This document shows, in pieces, positions 1 through 7,695 of a stretch of 64,000 nt of DNA; the first letter of the stretch is position 1; every line of letters starts with the position of its first letter. Origin of the DNA: PCRC01 sp040384665. Its GTDB lineage: Bacteria; Pseudomonadota; Gammaproteobacteria; Burkholderiales; Burkholderiaceae_C. The stretch lies in assembly GCA_040384665.1 (NCBI GenBank), contig JAZKIY010000006.1:88895-152894 (forward strand), in the 5' to 3' direction. The notes under the pieces are model-generated. The model saw only the letters and a program-made list of their open reading frames with translations. It was not told where the DNA came from and made no database searches. The position numbers and the translations under genes are program-made.

Positions 1-1004
1 TGAGCGAGTCCAACGCCCGGCGTATTCAGGAAGTGCGGGCCACGCTGGAAACCCAGTTGGCCCAGCTGCAGCAAACCAACGCCGCCAAGCTCGACGAAAT
101 GCGCAAGACAGTGGACGAGAAGCTGCAGCACACGCTGGAAACCCGACTGGGCGAAAGTTTCAAGCAGGTCGCTGACCGGCTGGAACAGGTGCACAAGGGC
201 CTGGGTGAAATGCAGAGTCTGGCACAGGGTGTGGGCGACCTGCAGCGGGTGTTGACCAATGTGAAGACACGCGGCATGTTCGGCGAGGTGCAACTGGAAG
301 CGCTGCTGGAACAGGTACTGACCACCGAGCAGTATGGCAAGCAAATCGAGACCAAGCCGCGCAGCAACCAGCGGGTGGATTTTGCAGTGCGCTTCCCTGG
401 CCGCAGCGCCGACGGCGCGCCTGTGTGGTTGCCGATCGACGCGAAGTTCCCGCGCGACGACTACGAGCGCCTGCTGGACGCCCACGAACGGGCGGACGCT
501 GTTGGCGCAGAAGCCGCCGCCAAAGCGCTGGAAGCGCGCATCCGCACCGAGGCCAAATCCATCGCCGAGAGCTACCTGGCGCCACCACACACGACCGATT
601 TTGCGATCCTGTTTTTGCCGATTGAAAGCCTGTACGCCGAGGTGCTGCGCCGACCCGGCTTGATGGACAGCCTGCAACGCGACCATCGAGTCACGCTGGC
701 TGGCCCTACCACGCTGCTGGCGATGCTCAACAGCCTGCACATGGGTTTTCGCACATTGGCACTGGAGCAGCAGGCCTCCGAAGTCTGGAAAGTGCTGGGC
801 GCAGTGAAGACGGAATTCGAGCGCTACGGCGAATGGGTGGCGCGCATCAAGGAGCAGGTGCAGAAAGCGTCTGACACCCTGGACAAGGCAGACACCCGCA
901 CCAAGCAGATGCGACGCGCCCTCAAAGTGGTGGAAGCGCTGCCCGACGCACAAGCCCAGTCACTGCTGCCTGGGGATGCACTGGGCGATGACGCCGAGGC
1001 TTAG
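1..1004 (+). CDS. rmuC: RmuC family DNA recombination protein (5' partial)
   Basis: The reading frame is already open at the left edge (codons in phase with base 3), so the N-terminus lies outside the window. The visible part starts with a long glutamine/glutamate-rich coiled coil (roughly the first 75 residues). The RmuC domain follows, with recognisable blocks such as VDFAVRFPG, LPIDAKFPRDDYERL and FAILFLPIESLYAEV, and the C-terminus is acidic. RmuC proteins are nuclease-like proteins of the PD-(D/E)XK type that limit inversions at short inverted repeats, usually membrane-anchored by an N-terminal helix that would be upstream here. The gene is convergent with the next gene and shares 4 bp with it at the stop codons. 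The family assignment is firm; the biochemical role rests on family knowledge. Confidence 0.93.
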   Translation, partial: SESNARRIQEVRATLETQLAQLQQTNAAKLDEMRKTVDEKLQHTLETRLGESFKQVADRLEQVHKGLGEMQSLAQGVGDLQRVLTNVKTRGMFGEVQLEALLEQVLTTEQYGKQIETKPRSNQRVDFAVRFPGRSADGAPVWLPIDAKFPRDDYERLLDAHERADAVGAEAAAKALEARIRTEAKSIAESYLAPPHTTDFAILFLPIESLYAEVLRRPGLMDSLQRDHRVTLAGPTTLLAMLNSLHMGFRTLALEQQASEVWKVLGAVKTEFERYGEWVARIKEQVQKASDTLDKADTRTKQMRRALKVVEALPDAQAQSLLPGDALGDDAEA

Positions 1005-1864
1005 AGCTTGTAGAACGCCCTGATCGCATCCCAGGCAGCCTGCGGCTCGTCCACGTATTGAAAGAGCTTCAGGTCTTCTTCCGAAATGGCACCTTCTTCC
1101 ACCAGCACCTGTGGGTTGAACAAACGCTGCCAGTAGTCGCTGCCGAACAGGATGATGGGCACTGGTTTGGACTTTTTTGTCTGCACCAGCGTGATGGTCT
1201 CGAACAACTCGTCCAGCGTGCCAAAACCGCCTGGAAAAGCCACCAGCGCCTTGGCCCGCATCATGAAGTGCATCTTGCGCAGCGCGAAGTAATGGAACTT
1301 GAAGCTCAGCTCTGGCGTGACATAGGGGTTGGGTTTTTCTTCGCGCGGCAGCGCAATGGCCAAGCCGACGCTTTTGCCGCCAGCCTCAAATGCCCCGCGG
1401 TTGGCCGCTTCCATGATGCCCGGGCCGCCGCCAGTGGAGACAAACAGCTTGTCGACAGCGGGCTTGCTGGCACTGTATTGGGCCACCAAGCGGCCGAAAG
1501 AGCGCGCGGCTTCGTAGAACCGGGCGTTGCGCATCAACGTCTGGGCCTTGGCAATGGCTTGTGTGTCGCCTGTGGCCTGCACGTGTGCAAGGTGTTCGCG
1601 TGCTTCTTCCTCGCTGCGAAAGCGGGCACTGCCGAACACCACCACGGTGTTCTCGACGCCGTGCTCGTGTTGCGCCAGGTCGGGCTTGAGCATTTCCAAC
1701 TGGAAGCGGATACCCCGTGTTTCACGGCGCAACAGAAATTCGGGGTCTGCGAAAGCCAGCCGTTCGGTATCGGGTTCGAGCGGATTGCCGGCGCTGTTGT
1801 GGGCCTGCAGGGTGGCCCAGGCATCGGCCAGGCGGCGGTCGTGCAGGTTCTGGTTGTTGTTCAT
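1001..1864 (-). CDS. LOG family (TIGR00730) Rossmann-fold nucleotide hydrolase
   Basis: A 287-residue protein carrying the two signatures of the LOG/'lysine decarboxylase-like' family: a glycine-rich segment STGGGPGIMEAANRGA near the middle, and PGGFGTLDELFE about 60 residues later. Enzymes of this family release the base from nucleoside 5'-monophosphates (cytokinin riboside 5'-monophosphate phosphoribohydrolase and related AMP/GMP nucleosidases). They are cytoplasmic and usually dimeric. About 90 residues precede the Rossmann core, longer than in the short LOG proteins and typical of the longer proteobacterial subgroup. The ATG at 1862-1864 is preceded only by a weak purine stretch. Substrate specificity cannot be read from the sequence, and decarboxylase annotation of such proteins is historical and probably wrong. 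Confidence 0.85.
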   Translation of the reverse strand: MNNNQNLHDRRLADAWATLQAHNSAGNPLEPDTERLAFADPEFLLRRETRGIRFQLEMLKPDLAQHEHGVENTVVVFGSARFRSEEEAREHLAHVQATGDTQAIAKAQTLMRNARFYEAARSFGRLVAQYSASKPAVDKLFVSTGGGPGIMEAANRGAFEAGGKSVGLAIALPREEKPNPYVTPELSFKFHYFALRKMHFMMRAKALVAFPGGFGTLDELFETITLVQTKKSKPVPIILFGSDYWQRLFNPQVLVEEGAISEEDLKLFQYVDEPQAAWDAIRAFYKL

Positions 1865-1939
1865 GTTTTGTCTCTGTCGTCGTTGTTTTTAATTAGGACT
1901 TCGCTGGCTGGGGCGTGGTTCCCGTGCGGTGGCCAATCC

Positions 1940-1971
1940 AAAAAACAAAGGGCTCCCTGCGGGAGCCCTTT
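1940..1971 (-). terminator. Rho-independent terminator of efp
   Basis: The perfect 11-bp stem AAAGGGCTCCC/GGGAGCCCTTT (1947-1957 with 1961-1971) has a 3-nt loop. On the minus strand it is followed by GTTTTTT, so it ends transcription from earP-efp. The A-rich flank makes it weakly bidirectional. Confidence 0.9.
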
Positions 1972-2004
1972 GTGCCTGTCGAGCCACCGTTGCCGGCAGT
2001 GCGG

Positions 2005-2559
2005 TCAGACGCGTTTGCGGTATTCGCCGGTGCGGGTGTCGATCTCGACCTTGTCGCCCTGGGCCACGAAAATCGGCACGCCGATCTCGAAGCCGGTGGC
2101 GATCTTGGCGGGCTTGAGCACCTTGCCCGAGGTGTCGCCCTTGACGGCGGGTTCGGTCCAGGTGATTTCGCGCTCGACGCTGGTGGGCAGTTCCACCGAA
2201 ATCGCCTTGCCGTCGTAGAACACCACTTCCACCGCCATGCCGTCTTCGAGGTAGTTCAGGGCGTCGCCCATGTTTTCAGCTTCGACTTCGTATTGGTTGT
2301 ACTCGGCGTCCATGCAGACGTACATCGGGTCGGCAAAGTAGGAGTAGGTGCAGTCCTTTTTGTCGAGGATGACCTGGTCCATCTTGTCGTCGGCCTTGAA
2401 GACAACTTCGGTGCCGAAGTTGGCGATCAGGCTTTTGAGCTTCATGCGCACGGTGGCAGAGTTGCGGCCGCCGCGGCTGTATTCGGTTTTGAGCACGACC
2501 ATTGGGTCTTTGCCGTGCATGATGACGTTACCGGCACGGATTTCTTGAGCGATTTTCAT
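2005..2559 (-). CDS. efp: Elongation factor P (arginine-type)
   Basis: 184 residues, the usual EF-P length, with KOW-like domain I followed by two OB domains and the C-terminal block IDTRTGEYRKRV. EF-P binds between the P and E sites and rescues ribosomes stalled on polyproline. The residue at the tip of domain I is Arg32 (context SRGGRNSAT) rather than the lysine of the E. coli-type factor. This is the form modified by rhamnosylation in Pseudomonas, Neisseria and many betaproteobacteria, and the matching enzyme EarP lies directly upstream on the same strand. The start at 2557-2559 was chosen because MKIAQEIRAGN is the conserved N-terminus; the frame stays open upstream but that part does not code for EF-P. 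A strong terminator follows. Confidence 0.97.
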   Translation of the reverse strand: MKIAQEIRAGNVIMHGKDPMVVLKTEYSRGGRNSATVRMKLKSLIANFGTEVVFKADDKMDQVILDKKDCTYSYFADPMYVCMDAEYNQYEVEAENMGDALNYLEDGMAVEVVFYDGKAISVELPTSVEREITWTEPAVKGDTSGKVLKPAKIATGFEIGVPIFVAQGDKVEIDTRTGEYRKRV

Positions 2560-2650
2560 GGCGTTACAGGAGAGTAGGCCGCTGGCGCGGCGAAGTGACT
2601 GAGCGCTGCTGCAACTGGCCAGCTTGGCGAATTCAGCAAAGCCTTGAATT

Positions 2651-3721
2651 TTAACGGTTTTCAGCCACAAAACCCAGCAGCTGCGTGGCCAGGTCCGTCT
2701 GTACCAGCAGTTCGCGACGCCATTCTGCGATGCATCTGGTCCACCCGGCCCAGTCCGGCGCTGGCAGCGGGGCTTGGCTGACACCGTTCCAAGTGAGGTG
2801 AAAGTTGCGCAAAGAGGTGGGTGCGCGCAGCGCCTCCAGAAAGGCTTGCAGCTTGGTGTGGTGAGCGTTGTCGTGCTGCGGGTAGATGTGCCAGACCAGC
2901 GGCTTGCCGGCCCACAGGGCGCGCACCAACGAGTCTTCACCGCGAACGAAATTGAGATCACAAGCCCACAACAGGCGGTCAAAGTCGCGTTGGGGCAGGG
3001 TGGGTAAGTACGAAATTGATAGCGAACTTGCGAGGTTTTTCCAGGGCTCACGGCCGATTTGGCCATTAATTTCCGCCAAAACGGCTTGTTGGGGCCTGCC
3101 AAAGGCCACCAGCAGCCTTGTGGGCGCAGCATCGTTCGCCAGCCAGCGCAGCCAGGCACCCAGGGCGGTGGGTTCGTAGCAAAACAGCGACACCAGCCGT
3201 TCGCCTTGCCAGTCAATGCCTTGTTGGTTCAGCCAGTCGGCGCGGTCAAATGACGCCTGTTCTGCCAGCAGGCCGGGTTCACGCAGCAAGCCGCCAGTGC
3301 TGGCGCTGAAGCCGGGGTAGAAGAAATGCTTGGTCAAGCCAGCGCCGGGGCCATGCAGCACTGGCGACGGCAGTTGGTGGTTGCGTGCCGCATAGGACTC
3401 CGCCGTCAGATACTCGAGATTCAGCCAAACGGGTGAGCGCGGTGCTTGTGCCATCTGGGTGGCAAAAGTGCTGGGCAGTTCGCAGCCAAAGGCTTCCACC
3501 ACCACGTCGCCAGGTGCGACGCCGCTCCAGGTCGCGTCGTCGCGCCATGGCCAGGGTGTGACGCCAGCGCAGCCTTGGGGCGCCATCCAGGCCAGCGCGG
3601 ACAGGTCGTCGGCCCACAGGCGTACGGTCTCACCACGCCGGGCGAGGTCGGCGGCCAGCCGCCAGCACACGCCGATGTCGCCATGGTTGTCGATGACCTT
3701 GCAGAAAATATCCCAGCGCAT
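2651..3721 (-). CDS. earP: EF-P arginine rhamnosyltransferase EarP
   Basis: 356 residues, DUF2331/EarP family (GT-B fold, GT104). EarP transfers L-rhamnose from dTDP-beta-L-rhamnose to Arg32 of EF-P, inverting the anomeric configuration. The N-terminus WDIFCKVIDNHGDIGVCWR carries the two aspartates (D11 and D15 here) that match the catalytic pair known in Pseudomonas. The C-terminal nucleotide-sugar motif FVRGEDS with E262 is present. The start ATG at 3719-3721 is the conserved MRWDIF. earP precedes efp by 91 bp, a common pairing. Oddity: residues about 216-238, just before ISYLPTLPQRDFDRLLW, are encoded by a copy of a dispersed repeat (3004-3075), so this loop is probably an in-frame insertion. 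Confidence 0.95.
   Translation of the reverse strand: MRWDIFCKVIDNHGDIGVCWRLAADLARRGETVRLWADDLSALAWMAPQGCAGVTPWPWRDDATWSGVAPGDVVVEAFGCELPSTFATQMAQAPRSPVWLNLEYLTAESYAARNHQLPSPVLHGPGAGLTKHFFYPGFSASTGGLLREPGLLAEQASFDRADWLNQQGIDWQGERLVSLFCYEPTALGAWLRWLANDAAPTRLLVAFGRPQQAVLAEINGQIGREPWKNLASSLSISYLPTLPQRDFDRLLWACDLNFVRGEDSLVRALWAGKPLVWHIYPQHDNAHHTKLQAFLEALRAPTSLRNFHLTWNGVSQAPLPAPDWAGWTRCIAEWRRELLVQTDLATQLLGFVAENR
3004..3075 (-). repeat. Dispersed ~60-bp repeat, copy E (inside earP)
   Basis: Read on the minus strand, this segment matches the intergenic copy at 53525-53595 block by block: CCAAATCGGCC, then GAGCCCT, then CTATCAAT. It lies wholly inside earP without breaking the frame. Member of a family described under the other copies (28471, 32167, 38601, 53525; partial at 42578). 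Confidence 0.75.
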
Positions 3722-3759
3722 GCCCGTTCCTTCAGTCGGGATTGTCCACAATACAGCCC

Positions 3760-5727
3760 ATGGATCCCGCTCCCGAACCGCTCGCAGACGGCCCGTCTGC
3801 CGACGCACCCCATTCCGCGCAATTGCTCAGCGAGGTGGTGGCCTTGCCGTCACTGCCGGGGGTTTACCGCTATTTCGACGCCAACAACCAACTGCTGTAC
3901 GTGGGCAAGGCCCGCGACCTGAAAAAGCGCGTGTCGAGCTATTTCCAGAAGAACCATGGCGGCAGCCGCATTGGCCACATGGTTGGCAAGATCGTGCGGC
4001 TGGAGACCACGGTGGTGCGCTCCGAAGCCGAGGCGCTGCTGCTGGAGAACAACCTGATCAAGACGTTGAACCCGCGTTTCAACATTCTGTTTCGGGATGA
4101 CAAAAGCTACCCCTATTTGAAGATCACCGGGCCTGGGGCGGCCTCGGCTACCGGTGCGCCGGCGTACCCGCGGGTGGCCTATTACCGGGGTGCGGTGGAA
4201 AAAAAGCACCACTACTTCGGCCCTTACCCCAGTGCCTGGGCGGTGAAAGAGTCTATTTTGCTGTTGCAAAAGGTGTTTCGCCTGCGCACCTGCGAAGACA
4301 CGGTGTTTGCCAACCGCACGCGACCCTGCCTGCTGTACCAGATCAAGCGCTGTTCTGGCCCCTGCGTGGGGCATATTGCGCCCGAGACTTACGCGCAGGA
4401 CGTGGCCAACGCGGAGGAGTTCCTGCGTGGCGAAACACAGGGCGTGTTGTTGGCGCTGGAAGCCCGCATGCGTGGCCACGCAGAGCTGCTGGAGTTCGAG
4501 CAGGCAGCGGACATCCGCAACCAGATCTCGGCGTTGTCCCGGGTGCTGCACCAGCAGTCGGTGGAGACGGGGGTCGACAAGGACGCCGACATCCTGGCGG
4601 TGCAGGTGCAGGGCGGCAAAGCCTGCGTCAACCTGGCGGTGGTGCGGGGTGGCCGGCATCTGGGGGACCGCGCCTATTTCCCGGTGCATGTGGAAGACGC
4701 GGCCAGCATGAGCCAGGCCGATGAAGCCGAAGAAGGTGGTGGCGCCGTGGCCACATTGCCTGTTGAGCAACTTGTGCTGGAGGCCTTCATTGCGCAGCAC
4801 TACATGGATGTACCACCCCCCCCCGCGCTGATCACCAGCACACCGGTCAGCAAGGTGTTGGTGAACGCGCTGTCTGGCCAGGCGGGCTACCGCATCAGCG
4901 CGGTGCACAACCCGCGCGAGCAGCGGCGCATCTGGCTGGAGATGGCGCAAAAGAATGCGGCGATCCAACTCGCCCGCCTGCTGGCAGAAGAGGGCTCTCA
5001 ACAGGCCCGCACCCGCGCGCTGGTGATGGCGCTGGACATGGCGCCCGACAGCCTGGACGAACTGCGCATCGAGTGCTTTGACATTTCGCACACGGCGGGC
5101 GAAGCCACACAGGCTTCGTGTGTGGTGTTCCACCACCACAAACTGCAGAGCAGCGAATACCGCCGTTACAACATCGACGGCATCACCCCTGGCGACGACT
5201 ACGCGGCCATGCGCCAGGTGCTGTTGCGGCGCTACAGCAAGCTGGCCGAGGCATGCGCCCACGACCCGGGCAGCAAGGCCATGCCCGACATCGTGCTGAT
5301 TGACGGTGGAAAAGGGCAGGTGAGCACGGCCCGTGAGGTGTTTGAGGGCCTGGGGCTTGACCTGTCACGCATTGTCGGTGTCGAGAAAGGCGAGGGCCGC
5401 AAGGTGGGGCTGGAGGATCTGGTCTTTGCCGATGGCCGCGAGAAAATCTACCTTGGCAAGGACTCTGCCGCGCTGATGCTGGTGGCTCAGATCCGCGACG
5501 AAGCCCACCGTTTTGCCATCACGGGCATGCGGGCACAGCGTGCCAAGGTGCGTACCGGCAGCAGCAAGCTCGAAGATATTCCCGGCATTGGTCCCAAAAG
5601 ACGTGCGAAACTGCTGCAACGGTTTGGTGGCATCCGCGGTGTGGCGGCTGCAGGAGCCGCTGACATTGCCACTGTGGATGGCATATCCAAAGAACTGGCG
5701 GAGGAAATCTACCGTGCGCTTCACTAA
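3760..5727 (+). CDS. uvrC: Excinuclease ABC subunit C
   Basis: 655 residues from the ATG at 3760. Order of domains: GIY-YIG nuclease (LPGVYRYFDANNQLLYVGKA, 3' incision), Cys-containing linker, UVR/UvrB-binding segment (LEFEQAADIRNQI), RNase H-like endonuclease domain (ECFDISHTAG and DIVLIDGGKGQ, 5' incision) and a C-terminal double helix-hairpin-helix (LEDIPGIGPKRRAKLLQRFGG). UvrC makes both cuts in nucleotide excision repair after UvrA/UvrB damage recognition. An in-frame TTG at 3742 is an alternative start; neither has a convincing Shine-Dalgarno sequence, and only 38 bp separate uvrC from divergent earP. A run of nine C residues (4816-4824) lies in a low-conservation linker; the frame is intact. 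Confidence 0.97.
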   Translation: MDPAPEPLADGPSADAPHSAQLLSEVVALPSLPGVYRYFDANNQLLYVGKARDLKKRVSSYFQKNHGGSRIGHMVGKIVRLETTVVRSEAEALLLENNLIKTLNPRFNILFRDDKSYPYLKITGPGAASATGAPAYPRVAYYRGAVEKKHHYFGPYPSAWAVKESILLLQKVFRLRTCEDTVFANRTRPCLLYQIKRCSGPCVGHIAPETYAQDVANAEEFLRGETQGVLLALEARMRGHAELLEFEQAADIRNQISALSRVLHQQSVETGVDKDADILAVQVQGGKACVNLAVVRGGRHLGDRAYFPVHVEDAASMSQADEAEEGGGAVATLPVEQLVLEAFIAQHYMDVPPPPALITSTPVSKVLVNALSGQAGYRISAVHNPREQRRIWLEMAQKNAAIQLARLLAEEGSQQARTRALVMALDMAPDSLDELRIECFDISHTAGEATQASCVVFHHHKLQSSEYRRYNIDGITPGDDYAAMRQVLLRRYSKLAEACAHDPGSKAMPDIVLIDGGKGQVSTAREVFEGLGLDLSRIVGVEKGEGRKVGLEDLVFADGREKIYLGKDSAALMLVAQIRDEAHRFAITGMRAQRAKVRTGSSKLEDIPGIGPKRRAKLLQRFGGIRGVAAAGAADIATVDGISKELAEEIYRALH

Positions 5728-6193
5728 GTTTGGCTACGCATCGGTACTGACGCTGCTGGCTGGTTGTATTGGCGCGCCAGCGCCACCTGCCAAGCCAACG
5801 CCCCCTGCAGGCACCGCGCCACCGGCCAAAGAGCCAGCTGCAGCGTTGCCCGCCGCCAAGGCCCGCAACTGGGACGACTACCGCCTGACCGCGGCGCGCC
5901 GCATCGTGCAGGCCAATGTGGCCGACAGTTTCAGCGGGCCGTTGCCGCAGCGTTTGCAGTCGATTCCGGTGCTGCAGGTACAACTCAACCGCGACGGCTC
6001 TGTCCGCCGCATCGAGGTGCTGCGCACGCCGAAGTTTGCACCGCAAACAGTGAAGCTGGCCATGGCTGCCGTTCACCAGGCAGCGCCGTTTGGCTCGGTG
6101 GCCCACCTGCCGCAGCCTTGGCAGTTCAACGAGACCTTTCTTTACAACGACGACCTGAAATTCCAGTTGCGTTCGCTGGCCGCGGTGGAATAG
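5714..6193 (+). CDS. Putative lipoprotein with TonB-C-like domain
   Basis: 159 residues starting at GTG 5714, inside the last codons of uvrC (14-nt overlap). The start is supported by GGAGG ending about 8 nt upstream and by the signal sequence it creates: a short charged start, a hydrophobic run, and lipobox LLAGC with the cysteine near residue 17. A proline/alanine-rich linker follows. The C-terminal domain (VQLNRDGSVRRIEVLRTP and the following helix AVHQAAPFG) resembles the TonB/TolA C-terminal fold found in stand-alone periplasmic 'energy transducer' proteins. It is translationally coupled to uvrC and precedes pgsA. Its function is unknown; a cell-envelope role is inferred only from export and fold. 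Confidence 0.7.
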   Translation: MRFTKFGYASVLTLLAGCIGAPAPPAKPTPPAGTAPPAKEPAAALPAAKARNWDDYRLTAARRIVQANVADSFSGPLPQRLQSIPVLQVQLNRDGSVRRIEVLRTPKFAPQTVKLAMAAVHQAAPFGSVAHLPQPWQFNETFLYNDDLKFQLRSLAAVE

Positions 6194-6228
6194 TCCGCCT
6201 GACCACCAGACCGTGCCAGAATCACGCC

Positions 6229-6795
6229 ATGTTTTTCACCATCCCAACCCTGATGACGTGGACGCGCATCGTTGCCATTCCGCTCATCGTTGGGGTGTTT
6301 TACCTGCCGCTGGAAGAGTCCACCCGCAACGTGACTGCGACGTTGATGTTCGTGGTGTTCGCCCTCACCGACTGGCTGGACGGTTACCTGGCGCGCAAGC
6401 TGAACCAGGTGTCGTCGTTCGGCGCCTTTCTTGACCCCGTCGCAGACAAGTTTCTCGTCTGTGCCTCTCTGCTGGTGTTGGTGCACCTCAACCGGGCTGA
6501 CGTGTTTGTGGCGCTGATCATCATTGGGCGCGAGATTGCGATCTCGGCGCTGCGCGAGTGGATGGCGCAAATCGGCGCGTCCAAAAGTGTGGCGGTGCAC
6601 ATGCTGGGCAAGGTCAAGACCACGGTGCAGATGGTGGCGATTCCTTTCCTGTTGTTCGACGGTGTGCTGCTCGGCTGGATCGACACCGGCGTCTGGGGCA
6701 CCTGGCTGATCTGGGCGTCTGCGGTGCTGACCGTCTGGTCGATGGTGTACTACCTGCAAAAAGCCTTGCCGGAAATCCGCGCCCGCGCGAAATGA
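6229..6795 (+). CDS. pgsA: CDP-diacylglycerol--glycerol-3-phosphate 3-phosphatidyltransferase
   Basis: 188 residues with several membrane helices and the CDP-alcohol phosphotransferase signature (D..DG..AR........G...D...D) starting at TDWLDGYLARK and ending at FLDPVADK. The enzyme converts CDP-diacylglycerol and glycerol-3-phosphate to phosphatidylglycerol phosphate, the committed step to phosphatidylglycerol and cardiolipin, in the inner membrane. uvrC followed by pgsA is a common order in proteobacteria; here one small lipoprotein gene sits between. The start MFFTIPTLMTWTRI is the conserved N-terminus. The stop overlaps the ATG of the next gene. Confidence 0.97.
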   Translation: MFFTIPTLMTWTRIVAIPLIVGVFYLPLEESTRNVTATLMFVVFALTDWLDGYLARKLNQVSSFGAFLDPVADKFLVCASLLVLVHLNRADVFVALIIIGREIAISALREWMAQIGASKSVAVHMLGKVKTTVQMVAIPFLLFDGVLLGWIDTGVWGTWLIWASAVLTVWSMVYYLQKALPEIRARAK

Positions 6796-7682
6796 CGGTG
6801 GCGCGCGACAACACCGCCTGGGTCCGGGCGATGCCGCTGGTGTTTGTGCTGATCTGGAGCACCGGCTTCATCGTGGCGCGCTACGGCATGCCCCACGCGC
6901 CTCCGATGAAGTTTCTCGCCGTTCGTTTTGCGTTGTCCATCGCCTGCTTCTTGCCCTGGATCATGTTGGCGCGGGTGCCTTGGCCCAAGACCAGGGCGCA
7001 GTGGTTGCACCTGTGTGTGACGGGTGTGTTGATGCACGCAGGCTATCTTGGCGGGGTCTGGGCGGCGGTGAAGGCCGGCATGGGGTCTGGCTTGTCGTCG
7101 CTGATCGTCGGGTTTCAGCCGGTGCTGACCGCGATCTGGCTTTCCTCCATGGGTGGGGTGGTCACACGCCGCCAATGGGCTGGCTTGGCGCTGGGCTTTA
7201 TTGGTTTGCTCCTGGTGGTTTCACGCAAATTCGGACAGGGCGCGGAGGCGGACTGGTTCAACCTGTCGCTGGCCATTGGCGCGTTGTTCAGCATCACGGT
7301 GGGCACGCTGTACCAAAAACGCTATGTACAGCCCTGCGATGTGCGCAGCGCCAGCGCGATCCAACTGTCTGCCGCGCTGCTGGTGGCCTTGCCATTGGCC
7401 TTGATGGAATCAGAGGCCATTGCCTGGAGCGGCGAGATGGTGGCAGCAATGGCCTGGTCGGTGCTGGCGTTGACATTGGGGGGCAGTTCGCTGCTGTACC
7501 TGTTGATCCAGCGCGGTGCGGCCACGTCCGTCACCACCTTGCTGTATCTGGTGCCCCCCACCACCGCGCTGATGGCCTGGATGCTGTTTGACGAGCCGAT
7601 CACGCTGGTGACGCTTGTGGGTACGGCTCTCACCGCCATTGGGGTCAGCCTGGTGGTGCGCCCACCGGCGCGCAATAACTGA
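6792..7682 (+). CDS. EamA/DMT family transporter
   Basis: 296 residues with about ten hydrophobic segments in two EamA repeats. Typical features are the N-terminal LIWSTGFIVARYG and the second-repeat block LLYLVPPTTALMAWMLFDEP. Such proteins are inner-membrane drug/metabolite exporters of small solutes such as amino acids; the substrate cannot be inferred. The ATG overlaps the pgsA stop (ATGA), so the two are probably co-transcribed and translationally coupled. The next gene, a dehydrogenase, starts 13 bp downstream and may belong to the same operon. Confidence 0.88.
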   Translation: MTVARDNTAWVRAMPLVFVLIWSTGFIVARYGMPHAPPMKFLAVRFALSIACFLPWIMLARVPWPKTRAQWLHLCVTGVLMHAGYLGGVWAAVKAGMGSGLSSLIVGFQPVLTAIWLSSMGGVVTRRQWAGLALGFIGLLLVVSRKFGQGAEADWFNLSLAIGALFSITVGTLYQKRYVQPCDVRSASAIQLSAALLVALPLALMESEAIAWSGEMVAAMAWSVLALTLGGSSLLYLLIQRGAATSVTTLLYLVPPTTALMAWMLFDEPITLVTLVGTALTAIGVSLVVRPPARNN

Positions 7683-7695
7683 AAGAGGATTGACC

